Shown: positions 1-5,526, counted from the first letter of the stretch. The stretch: DNA of 5,527 nucleotides from Pseudomonadota bacterium (GCA_018819005.1 JAHJQU010000073.1:1-5527), one strand, 5' to 3'. Program-made: numbers and translations. The notes: generated from the letters alone by a model not told the origin.

Positions 1-32
1 ATTTATCAGTAGCGGTATATTATTTGGGATTC

Positions 33-1040
33 ATGCCAAGAAAATCACGAATAGATGCTCCGGGAGCGATGCATCACATAATTGTCAGGGGAATCGACCG
101 ACAACAAATCTTTGAAAATGACGAAGACCGTAACAATTTCATAGGACGACTCGGTATTATCCTGACAGAAACAAAAACAGACTGCTATGCCTGGGCTCTG
201 ATACCCAACCATTTTCATTTACTGCTGAGAACAGGGAATGTTCCCATTTCAACGGTGATGAGACGACTTTTAACCGGATATGCGCTTTGGTTTAACCACA
301 GACACGGCAGATACGGGCATCTGTTTCAAAACCGCTACAAGTCTATTTTATGCCAGGAAGACGCATACTTATTGGAACTGGTGCGATACATCCATCTCAA
401 TCCTATAAGAGCCGGTGTTGTGCCGGATTTAACTTCACTGGACAATTATCCGTATTGCGGTCACAGCGTTTTAATGGGAAGAATAAAACGCGAGTGGCAG
501 AATACGGATAAGGTATTGGAGCTTTACGGTAATAAAATCGGAGCTGCCAGACGAAATTACCGGCTGTTTGTCAACAGAGGGATTGATCAGGGGAAACGGA
601 CTGATCTTACGGGAGGAGGTCTTGTTCGCAGCATGGGAGGATGGGCCGCGGTAAAAGCGCTTCGGGCGGCAAAGATTTTTGAGAAGGCAGACGAGAGGAT
701 TTTGGGGAACGGCGATTTTGTACAAAGCGTACTTAAATCTGCCGACGAGCAGATGAAGAAAAAACATGATCTTAAAGCCCGTGGTTATAGCTTAACCGAT
801 GTAGCTGTCAGAGTATCTGTTGTTTTGGGGATTGAACAGGATAAAATCTGGGCTGCCGGGAAGAACCGGGATATTGTTCAGGCACGGAGTCTTTTATGCT
901 ATTGGGCGGTCAGGGAGCTTGGTGTAACGATGATACTGCTTGCCCGCCGGCTGGATCAATCGGTAACCGCAGTCGGGAAATCTGTAATAAGGGGTGAAAA
1001 ACTCGCAAAGGCGAATAATTATTTGCTTTTAGATGATTAA
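33..1040 (+). CDS. REP-associated tyrosine transposase (Y1 HUH family) with C-terminal DnaA-like helix-turn-helix
   Basis: This is a 335-residue single-strand DNA transposase of the IS200-like/REP-associated group, which cut and join DNA through a tyrosine-DNA link. The N-terminal Y1 domain covers about residues 1-165. It begins with the typical MPRKSRIDAPGAMHHI start and carries the metal-binding HUH motif H60-F-H62 in ALIPNHFHLLL. The likely catalytic tyrosine is Y119 in VRYIHLNPIRAG. Residues about 247-335 resemble the DNA-binding domain IV of DnaA (RDIVQARSLLCYWAVREL, then a helix-turn-helix with ARRLDQSVTAVGKSV), as in the long members of this family. ATG at 33 is preferred because family proteins start at MPRK; an in-frame TTG at 24 would add three residues. 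All key residues are intact, so the enzyme may be active. The frame ends cleanly at 1040. Family assignment is strong; the DNA it mobilises is unknown. Confidence 0.93.
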   Translation: MPRKSRIDAPGAMHHIIVRGIDRQQIFENDEDRNNFIGRLGIILTETKTDCYAWALIPNHFHLLLRTGNVPISTVMRRLLTGYALWFNHRHGRYGHLFQNRYKSILCQEDAYLLELVRYIHLNPIRAGVVPDLTSLDNYPYCGHSVLMGRIKREWQNTDKVLELYGNKIGAARRNYRLFVNRGIDQGKRTDLTGGGLVRSMGGWAAVKALRAAKIFEKADERILGNGDFVQSVLKSADEQMKKKHDLKARGYSLTDVAVRVSVVLGIEQDKIWAAGKNRDIVQARSLLCYWAVRELGVTMILLARRLDQSVTAVGKSVIRGEKLAKANNYLLLDD

Positions 1041-1080
1041 GTTTAAATGTTTAAGACGTCCCCTAAAATGGTCCATCGGA

Positions 1081-1109
1081 TTAAAACGAGAAGCAATTTA
1101 ATATATAAT
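1081..1109 (+). promoter_or_regulatory. Possible sigma-70 promoter upstream of the metallophosphoesterase gene
   Basis: A perfect TATAAT lies at 1104-1109, with a weak TTAAAA -35 candidate at 1081-1086 and a 17-bp spacer. Directly after the -10 box is a near-palindrome, GTCGTGCATGAC (1110-1121, one mismatched pair), which could be an operator or chance. The site lies in the gap between the transposase and the next plus-strand gene and could drive the small-gene series that follows. AT-rich DNA often yields such boxes by chance. Confidence 0.35.
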
Positions 1110-1168
1110 GTCGTGCATGACTACAAATGAAAAAGCCAACGATCTAACAACTCAAAAGCGAAAACAAT

Positions 1169-1801
1169 ATGAAGTTAGGCATTATTAGCGACATACATGG
1201 TGAAATAGAGAATTTACATAATGCATTGTCTTTATTGCAAGATATTGAATGTAAAATTATTTGCCTGGGTGATTTGGTAAGTGAAGATTCTTCCGATAAT
1301 GACCAATGTATCAACCTGATCAAAGAAAAAAATATAACTACGGTCCTTGGCCAGCATGATGATACCTGTATTAAGGTAAATAGTCCTCCTATAAGTGACA
1401 GCTCTTGTTCATTTCTAAAGTCACTGCCGGTCTTCCTTGAGCTTGATAATATCTACCTTGTTCACGACAACCCTCTTGAAAGAGCTCGTAAAGGACAAGG
1501 TATGTGGAAAAGCGGGAATTATATTAAATCATTCTTAGAAGCTGAAGTAGTCTTTGAAGAGCTCAATTCTACCCAAGTTAAAACTCAATTCTTTCTTATT
1601 GGACATACACATGTTCCTAAAATATTTTCTTCTAAAAACGGAGAGATAAATTATTCCTTAAACGAACCAGTCCAGCTTGAAAATGATAACAAATACATCA
1701 TTAACCCTGGTCGATTAGGAGGAGTTGATCGTGAATCGATGGGTGTAACTTGTGCTTTTTTAGATACTGATAATTATCTTGTTAGGATTTTCAGAATATG
1801 A
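1169..1801 (+). CDS. Calcineurin-like metallophosphoesterase, cassette-type gene
   Basis: This 210-residue protein looks like a cytoplasmic dimetal phosphoesterase of the YfcE/MJ0936-like group; the substrate cannot be read from sequence. Motifs in order: D8-I-H10 in IISDIHG, G34-D35 in CLGDLV, then G61-Q62-H63-D64, then H99 in LVHDNP, then G145-H146-T147-H148 and a C-terminal NPGRLGG segment (usually NPGS.G). The third motif is normally GNH(D/E), where Asn binds metal; here it is Gln, an unusual change. There is no signal peptide. ATG at 1169 is chosen because the domain begins at once (MKLGIISDIHG), yet there is no Shine-Dalgarno sequence before it. The gene is AT-rich and is followed 17 bases later by an attC-like hairpin, so it is probably an integron cassette gene. 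Phosphodiesterase function is likely, though catalysis is uncertain because of Q62. Confidence 0.9.
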   Translation: MKLGIISDIHGEIENLHNALSLLQDIECKIICLGDLVSEDSSDNDQCINLIKEKNITTVLGQHDDTCIKVNSPPISDSSCSFLKSLPVFLELDNIYLVHDNPLERARKGQGMWKSGNYIKSFLEAEVVFEELNSTQVKTQFFLIGHTHVPKIFSSKNGEINYSLNEPVQLENDNKYIINPGRLGGVDRESMGVTCAFLDTDNYLVRIFRI

Positions 1802-1818
1802 ATAAATATTGCATTAAC

Positions 1819-1893
1819 TAGTATCAAACGGCTGAAGAAGGACTGATAAATTCGCTGCGCTTCTTTGCCAGCCTCTTAACAGCAGCGTTATTA
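1819..1893 (+). other. attC-like integron recombination site (degenerate, VCR-like)
   Basis: An imperfect hairpin lies between two co-directional small genes. GGCTG (1830-1834) pairs with CAGCC (1869-1873). AAGAAG (1835-1840) pairs with CTTCTT (1860-1865). Three unpaired bases (1866-1868) lie on one side, as the extrahelical bases of attC sites do. The left half (CAAACGGCTGAAGAAGGACTG, shifted by one base) and the right half (TTGCCAGCC, CTTA, GCGTTA) resemble from memory the two ends of the Vibrio cholerae repeat. The presumed cleavage point is G|TT at 1887-1889. The outer boxes are weak: R' is GTTATTA rather than GTTRRRY, and the left box lacks a clean AAC in register, although ATTAAC stands at 1813-1818. 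Position just after one stop codon and just before the next start is what a cassette junction requires. It could be a decayed site. Confidence 0.62.
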
Positions 1894-1904
1894 ACCAAGA
1901 AAAA

Positions 1905-2297
1905 ATGGATGAAATAGAGATAACAATCAACAAGATTGCTCAAGATCTCATCGATATTAATTCTGGAATTCGATGGTTTCAGGCGCAAGATAGCTCTGAG
2001 AAAAGGAAGATTATTCGAACATTGAATCTTTTTATCCTGCAGAGTCATCCGCGTCCAGATGAAATTGATGCTGCCGTTGAGGATTCTGGATTGAAGAAGA
2101 CCTTTACGCCATGCGTCCTCATTAAAAAGAAGCCGATTAAAGAGGCTCTTTTTCAAATTGAAAGTCTTCCAGAAAACGAATGGGTAAAAGCTTTCACTTT
2201 AGGAATAAATATTTTTTGTCAATCCGATAGCCGCAGAAGGGAAACCGATTGTAAAAATGGCTGCTATCATGAATGGCATAGGCTTGCTGATTTATAA
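1905..2297 (+). CDS. DUF5958-like protein of unknown function
   Basis: A soluble 130-residue protein with no signal peptide or membrane segment. The pattern fits what I recall of the DUF5958 family. A helical N-terminus has WF (24-25), then S47-H48-P49 in LFILQSHPRPDEID. Next come the block T66-F-T-P-C-V-L72 and a segment containing LPENEW (88-93). The end is Cys/His-rich: RRR (110-112), C116, G119-C120 and H122-E-W-H125. C116, C120, H122 and H125 could hold a metal, but that is inference. The start sits 16 bases after the presumed attC cleavage point with only a weak purine stretch before it, as in many cassette genes. The frame is intact from start to the conserved C-terminal block, so the protein appears complete. 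No function is known to me; naming the family rests on memory of its pattern. Confidence 0.82.
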   Translation: MDEIEITINKIAQDLIDINSGIRWFQAQDSSEKRKIIRTLNLFILQSHPRPDEIDAAVEDSGLKKTFTPCVLIKKKPIKEALFQIESLPENEWVKAFTLGINIFCQSDSRRRETDCKNGCYHEWHRLADL

Positions 2298-2355
2298 CCT
2301 CTATACGGCCTTCTCTTATTAAGAACAACTTCTCCTCTGTATCGGAAAGGAAAAG

Positions 2356-2379
2356 ATGGCAATAATCATATATGTATAA
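2356..2379 (+). promoter_or_regulatory. Possible seven-codon leader ORF coupled to the next gene
   Basis: A short frame (MAIIIYV, stop TAA at 2377-2379) has a good Shine-Dalgarno stretch, AAAGG at 2346-2350, five bases before its ATG. Its end overlaps the ATG (2372-2374) of the following gene, which itself has no ribosome binding site at a proper distance. Translation of the leader could deliver ribosomes to that start. Mini-ORFs with this role are known for integron cassettes lacking their own binding site. Such short frames arise easily by chance. Confidence 0.3.
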
Positions 2380-2722
2380 ATTTACAGGATTAAATATCGA
2401 CCATTTCCTTCAGGATGAATTGATAGAAGTGTCAATTGTACAATTCAACATATTTTTTAAATTTGAATCTAATAACTTTATTAATATATGCGGAAAATGG
2501 TCAATTTATAACAACGAGAATAATGTTGTTGAGGAAGGTAATGCTGAAAAACATAATAATTCAATAAAAGCGCATCAATTATTAGGACAAAAGATTAAAA
2601 AATATGAAATACCTAATCCAGAAGAACTCCGGATTATTTTTTCAAACGATTATTCATTAAGAATATATGATGATAATACAATGTATGAATGTTGTGCTAT
2701 CAGTCCGAATACATACATATAA
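2372..2722 (+). CDS. Small DUF6188-like protein of unknown function
   Basis: A 116-residue, probably cytoplasmic, beta-rich protein. It seems to hold two similar halves. In each, a line such as LIEVSIVQFNIFFKF (17-31) or GQKIKKYEIPNPEELRIIF is followed by a strand ending in a hydrophobic/Gly-Lys-Trp (ICGKW, 39-43) or RIYDDNTMYECCAI (C-terminal) segment. This pattern recalls the DUF6188 family, whose members often end with a dds..YEs motif. The match is from memory and moderate. An in-frame stop at 2363-2365 fixes the start at or after 2372. Only a distant purine stretch and a seven-codon leader lie upstream. The gene is very AT-rich (many AAT, ATA, TTT codons). It follows the DUF5958-like gene by 74 bases with no convincing attC between, so both may share one cassette or a site has decayed. 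Immunity-type or regulatory roles are possible but nothing proves them. Confidence 0.78.
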   Translation: MYKFTGLNIDHFLQDELIEVSIVQFNIFFKFESNNFINICGKWSIYNNENNVVEEGNAEKHNNSIKAHQLLGQKIKKYEIPNPEELRIIFSNDYSLRIYDDNTMYECCAISPNTYI

Positions 2723-2741
2723 ATGCATTACAAGCGTTTTA

Positions 2742-2791
2742 TAACAAGGCAGTTTACTTGCTTCTAACACTTGTTGATTTTCCCCTTGTTA
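2742..2791. repeat. 8-bp inverted repeat downstream of the DUF6188-like gene
   Basis: TAACAAGG (2742-2749) is a perfect inverse of CCTTGTTA (2784-2791), with a 34-base loop. The loop is too long and there is no T-run, so it is not a standard intrinsic terminator. The AAC/GTT ends and the place just after a cassette-like gene allow a decayed or atypical attC site, but the continuous pairing inside the AAC is unlike classical attC boxes. It may be chance. Confidence 0.35.
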
Positions 2792-3024
2792 ATTTCAGGT
2801 TTTTTGATATGGTTAAGTGAATTCTCCTTCTGAAAAGAATCATTAGCACGATTCTCATGTTTTAGATTATCCTTGATGCCATTATTTTGTTGGTTTATTG
2901 AGTTTAAAATCTCTTTAATATCACGCTGTTGATTTGCCAATTCACAAAAAATACCGAATATTACTAAATCAGTACAACCAATGTCTGAAATAACATTAAA
3001 ACATCCCGTGAAAGGAGAGGCAAA
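2764..3024 (-). pseudogene. Possible remnant of a minus-strand gene (3' end only)
   Basis: The 302 bases between the DUF6188-like gene and the hydrolase have no complete gene. On the minus strand a frame is open from about 3051 to a TAG at 2764-2766. It contains no ATG or GTG; the first usual start is a TTG at 2938-2940, giving 58 codons. The readable part holds a short hydrophobic stretch (DLVIFGIFCEL), then a polar helix-like run (ANQQRDIKEILNSINQQ) and a Lys/Asn-rich tail. This looks protein-like, with the gene's front apparently cut where the GC-rich hydrolase DNA begins near 3000-3025. AT-rich non-coding DNA could also give this open frame. I recognise no family. Confidence 0.3.
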
Positions 3025-3666
3025 ATGAATCCTAAAGCTACGGCAGTGGTTCTAATCGAGTATCAAAATGATTTCACCACCGAGGGAGGGACGCTCCATG
3101 GAGCAGTCAAGGGTGTGATGGAAAGCAACAACATGCTCGCCAACACGGTCGAACTTGTCGAGAAAGTGCGCAAGCTCGGGGTGGCGATCGTCTTCACACC
3201 AATCTCCTTCACCGACGATTACCATGAACTGGCGACCCATCCCTACGGCATCCTCAAGGGTGTGGTGGACAGCAAGTCGTTCCGCAAGGGTTCCTGGGGC
3301 GCCGAGATTGTAGACGTGCTGAAGCCGCAACCGCAGGATCTCATCGTCGAGGGTAAGCTCGGCCTATGCGGTTTTGCCAGCACCAATCTGGACTTTATCC
3401 TGCGCGGCCGGGGTATCACGACCATTGCGCTGTGTGGCTTCCTAACCAACTGCTGCGTCGAGTCGACCATGCGCACTGCATATGAGAAGGGCTACGACGT
3501 GGTGACGCTTAAGGACTGCACCGCCACGCTGAGCGAGGAAGAGCAACGCCTATCGGTCGAGAAGAATTACCCGATGTTCTCGCGGGTGATGACGCATACC
3601 GAATTCCTGGAGGCGCTCGCTGGCGAACAGGTGGCAGCGGGCTCGGGCAGGGGATATAACCAGTAA
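3025..3666 (+). CDS. Isochorismatase-family cysteine hydrolase
   Basis: A 213-residue cytoplasmic hydrolase of the isochorismatase/nicotinamidase superfamily, which splits amide or enol-ether bonds through a Cys nucleophile. The expected triad positions are E12 in VVLIEYQNDF, K111 in VEGKLGLCGFASTNLDF, and C144 in GFLTNCCVESTMR. The G-F-L-T-N turn before the cysteine matches the family's cis-peptide region. The first triad residue is normally Asp; here it is Glu. I recall a subgroup with LIE(F/Y)QN(D/E)F and a following EGG.LH.AV, so this may be a subgroup trait. The substrate is unknown. Full family length, good ribosome site AAGGAG (3012-3017, seven bases before ATG). Its base and codon use (many GTC, CTC, CGC, GCC) is clearly richer in G+C than both flanks, which suggests acquisition from another genome. 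The next gene follows after 17 bases and may be co-transcribed. Confidence 0.93.
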   Translation: MNPKATAVVLIEYQNDFTTEGGTLHGAVKGVMESNNMLANTVELVEKVRKLGVAIVFTPISFTDDYHELATHPYGILKGVVDSKSFRKGSWGAEIVDVLKPQPQDLIVEGKLGLCGFASTNLDFILRGRGITTIALCGFLTNCCVESTMRTAYEKGYDVVTLKDCTATLSEEEQRLSVEKNYPMFSRVMTHTEFLEALAGEQVAAGSGRGYNQ

Positions 3667-3683
3667 ACTAAGGAGAACATTTC

Positions 3684-4118
3684 ATGTTTAGACAAAAAAA
3701 AGCCCCCTTTCTTTTACTGTCAGTAATTATCATCCTTTCGACAATCACATTTTTACTGTTTCCTCTTCAATCAGAATCCGGCGAAGTTTACAGCTATACC
3801 GATGAGAATGGTGTTGTTGTTATAACAAATACGCCTTTACCCGACAAAATCAGAAATAAAGCCAGGAAAATTGAGAGCTACAAAGATGTCACGGATAAAG
3901 ATATTATACAGCCAAAGACGGATGAGAAGGGAAAACAGGGTCAAGATCCCGATAAAAAATTGGAGGCGGGAGAAAAAGCCGGGACGGATGCTGAACTATT
4001 TGATAAAATGAAAAAATCAGATGCAGAGACTGATAAGTTTGTCAAATCGGTTAAAGAATCAAAAAATAAAGCTGCCGATGTTCTTAATACTCTGGCACCT
4101 CTTAGAAAGTTCCCGTAA
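3684..4118 (+). CDS. DUF4124-domain envelope protein
   Basis: A 144-residue secreted or membrane-anchored protein. Residues 3-6 are basic and 7-28 form one hydrophobic segment, a signal peptide or N-terminal anchor, which places the rest in the periplasm. The DUF4124 core follows at about 33-55: GEVYSYTDENGVVVITNTP, the usual G.vYkw.D.nG..hitdtP pattern with aromatic and Asp/Gly positions kept. The remainder (56-144) is Lys/Asp/Glu-rich, low in complexity and probably disordered or helical, with no recognised domain. A good ribosome site AAGGAGA (3670-3676) stands seven bases before the ATG. It lies 17 bases after the hydrolase gene in the same direction, but its lower GC and different codon use suggest a separate origin. 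Transcription should end at the strong terminator at 4164-4199. The domain's function is unknown; a link to the cell envelope is inferred. Confidence 0.9.
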   Translation: MFRQKKAPFLLLSVIIILSTITFLLFPLQSESGEVYSYTDENGVVVITNTPLPDKIRNKARKIESYKDVTDKDIIQPKTDEKGKQGQDPDKKLEAGEKAGTDAELFDKMKKSDAETDKFVKSVKESKNKAADVLNTLAPLRKFP

Positions 4119-4163
4119 CTTAATCTAAAGGAAGGTTGATGTTTTTGTTACCACCAGGTACAT

Positions 4164-4199
4164 AAAAGGGGTTGCGGTATTTCTCCGCAACCCCTTTTT
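4164..4199. terminator. Strong bidirectional intrinsic terminator between convergent genes
   Basis: A perfect 14-bp stem (4164-4177 with 4185-4198) has the core GGGGTTGCGG/CCGCAACCCC and a seven-base loop (4178-4184). The plus strand continues into five T's, and the A-run at the other side gives a T-run on the minus strand. It can therefore end transcription of the DUF4124 gene from the left and of the OmpA-family gene from the right. Confidence 0.93.
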
Positions 4200-4241
4200 C
4201 TTTTCATGCTGCCTTTAAAGAAAGTTTTTCGTGATCTCGTA

Positions 4242-4952
4242 TTACCTTGCGATGATTTCGACCCGACGATTCCCGGGTTCAGCGATCTCATCCGGTGTTT
4301 CTACCAATAAATGCTCCTCGCCGTAATATTCAATTTCAATCATCGCTTTGTCAACACCCTTTGAAACAAGGGCAGCAGAGACAGCCTTGGCCCGCCGCTC
4401 CGACAGTTTCTTATTGTATTCAACCGATGCAACCGTGTCGGTATGGCCAACCACAATTACGTCAGTTGCTTTTTGCGACTTGATCGTCTCCAGGATTTCC
4501 GGAATCAATTGCATGGACTTTTTTGTCGGAGTCGCGCTTCCGCTGTTAAAGTACATTACAAAGGATACAGGAGTAGCTGGCAGGGCATCAAGAGCTTCTT
4601 TAAAGATGTCGTTTACTGCTTTTTCGTCCATGATCTTCGGGTTGCCGGGGGCCTTATCAGAACAATCAACCTCCGTTGACTCCCTTGCTTCGTCCAGCGT
4701 TTGTGATCCCGCGGAATTGCTTACCTCGATCTGGCCGACTTTGCCCTCCCGATCAGGCAGGAGCACAAAGAGTGCTTTGGAAGCCTGGCCATCGGGACAA
4801 GGCTGGGGCTCATCTTTCTTGACAACAGGTGGAGGGCAACCGTCCGCATCCACCTTCACACCCGTAGGAGTTCCGGGACACTTGTCCGGATAGTCGTCGG
4901 GAACACCGTCGCCGTCGGAATCAAGCGGGCAGCCGTCTTTGTTCACCTTCAC
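4242..4952 (-). CDS. OmpA-family lipoprotein, C-terminal part after the frameshift (TSP3 repeat, middle domain, OmpA domain)
   Basis: This is the back portion of one gene spanning 4242-5236 on the minus strand; its first 235 or so residues read in this frame. The nominal start is a GTG that is really an internal Val codon of a repeat, with no ribosome site, so independent translation is doubtful. Order: thrombospondin type 3 Ca-binding repeats (DSDGDGVPDDYPDKCPGTP, residues 11-29), a Pro/Lys linker, and a middle region (about 57-125, ALFVLLPDREGKVGQIEV) of a type I associate with FecR-linked OmpA proteins. The peptidoglycan-binding OmpA domain follows (129-236). That domain keeps YFNSGSA, GHTD (D172), YNKKLSERRA (R187) and the final NRRVEI. 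D172 and R187 correspond to the pair that grips diaminopimelate in known OmpA domains. The product would tether the outer membrane to peptidoglycan. It ends just before the terminator. Confidence 0.9.
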   Translation of the reverse strand: MKVNKDGCPLDSDGDGVPDDYPDKCPGTPTGVKVDADGCPPPVVKKDEPQPCPDGQASKALFVLLPDREGKVGQIEVSNSAGSQTLDEARESTEVDCSDKAPGNPKIMDEKAVNDIFKEALDALPATPVSFVMYFNSGSATPTKKSMQLIPEILETIKSQKATDVIVVGHTDTVASVEYNKKLSERRAKAVSAALVSKGVDKAMIEIEYYGEEHLLVETPDEIAEPGNRRVEIIAR

Positions 4953-5080
4953 ACCCGCAGGAGTTCCGGGACACTTGTCCAGATAGTCGGGACACTGTCG
5001 CCGTCTGTATCAAGTGGGCAGCCATACTTATCAACCTTGACTCCTGCCGGAGTAGTAGTGGGGCATTTGTCGTAATATTG
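4851..5080 (-). repeat. Tandem 93-bp thrombospondin type 3 coding repeats
   Basis: A 45-bp segment at 4851-4895 recurs at 4944-4988 with two mismatches, a period of 93 bp (31 residues). A third, more diverged copy starts at about 5033. The last spacing is 89 bp, four short, and this is where the reading frame breaks. Each unit encodes a D.DGDGVPD...DKCPGTP..GVKVD.DGCP Ca-binding repeat. Confidence 0.88.
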
Positions 5081-5236
5081 CGCTGTTGCAAAATTATGGC
5101 GATTATCGTAATTATCGGGTACACCATCGTTATCCGAATCGACAATGGCCGGAGTCGAGATACCGGCACAAGAGAATAAAACAAAGGGAAATAATAAGGC
5201 TAAAAAAATGAATGATGCTGGAATTATTTTTCTCAT
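4949..5236 (-). CDS. OmpA-family lipoprotein, N-terminal part before the frameshift (signal peptide, TSP3 repeats)
   Basis: This frame holds the true start of the gene that continues in the frame at 4242-4952. The ATG at 5234-5236 has AAGGAG nine bases upstream (minus strand; plus 5246-5251). Residues 1-23 form a lipoprotein signal: basic RK, hydrophobic core, lipobox L20-F21-S22-C23. Ala at +2 after the cysteine predicts outer-membrane sorting. Calcium-type repeats follow: DSDNDGVPDNYDN (33-45), then KCPTTTPAGVKVDKYGCP and DTDGDSVP (76-83). After residue 83 the frame runs into TIWTSVPELLRV and stops, which is an out-of-frame reading of the next repeat. Restoring one base near 4992 gives DGDSVPDYLDKCPGTP and a continuous protein of about 331 residues. 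The break may be a real mutation or a sequence error. The FecR-domain gene lies 53 bases upstream in the same direction, so they probably form an operon. Confidence 0.88.
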   Translation of the reverse strand: MRKIIPASFIFLALLFPFVLFSCAGISTPAIVDSDNDGVPDNYDNRHNFATAQYYDKCPTTTPAGVKVDKYGCPLDTDGDSVPTIWTSVPELLRV

Positions 5237-5289
5237 GATATTAAGCTCCTTCGTTTGTTGAACAGAAACAGCGAGCGCATTCCCTGATG

Positions 5290-5526
5290 CTACTCTCCCT
5301 CAACAGCTATAACAAGATGGGTCCCGCGAAGGCCGCAGACAGCCGTGGGCGTGACGAACTTTACAGCCTTGCTGTCTCGTATTCCGATTAAACCGGATAT
5401 ATAGGCCAAAGTGCCACGCGCCATCTGGAACGTGCTGGATAGTTTATTTTCTGCGGGATTGAAAGTGAACTGGGACAGTACGAGTCTTGAATCGGAACCG
5501 CTTGAGATCAGGCTGTTGTCATTTAA
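5290..5526 (-). CDS. FecR-domain protein, C-terminal part (front beyond window edge)
   Basis: The last 78 codons of a minus-strand gene that continues past the window; stop TAG at 5290-5292. The visible part contains LISSGSDSRLVLSQFTF, then QMARGTLAYISGLIGIRDS and VKFVTPTAVCGLRGTHLVIAVEGE. These match the FecR-type domain pattern: a Gly/Ser-rich 'sliSsGsdSrl' strand, a 'kGt..yiSG' strand and the 'TPtA..GiRGT.f.V' signature. A Cys stands where Val or Ile is usual before Gly. In many Gram-negative genomes such stand-alone FecR-domain proteins are exported and sit beside OmpA-family genes, as here, unlike the FecIR iron-signalling anti-sigma proteins. This one is followed after 53 bases by the lipoprotein gene, so co-transcription is likely. 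The promoter and signal peptide are outside the window. Confidence 0.82.
   Translation of the reverse strand, partial: LNDNSLISSGSDSRLVLSQFTFNPAENKLSSTFQMARGTLAYISGLIGIRDSKAVKFVTPTAVCGLRGTHLVIAVEGE

Noticed and set aside
1824..2156. Minus-strand open frame of 110 codons opposite the DUF5958-like gene.
   Set aside because: It runs antisense to a gene with a recognisable family pattern and across the attC-like hairpin; its product resembles nothing I know.
2298..2371. Possible attC site between the DUF5958-like and DUF6188-like genes.
   Set aside because: TTATAAC occurs near the stop codon, but no matching GTT box or stem can be found before the next gene.
2941..2969. Possible promoter for the hydrolase (TTCACA as -35).
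   Set aside because: The only -10 candidate at proper spacing, CTAAAT, matches the consensus poorly.
3052..3476. Minus-strand open frames opposite the cysteine hydrolase.
   Set aside because: They are typical shadow frames of a GC-rich gene whose plus-strand product carries all family motifs.
4139..4165. Eight-codon frame (MFLLPPGT) with a good ribosome site just before the terminator.
   Set aside because: Very short, no known counterpart, and overlapping the terminator's A-run; it is most likely chance, although an attenuator-like leader cannot be excluded.
4348..4893. Plus-strand open frame of 181 codons opposite the OmpA-family gene.
   Set aside because: It is the mirror of a clear OmpA and TSP3 coding sequence with no ribosome site or recognisable domain.
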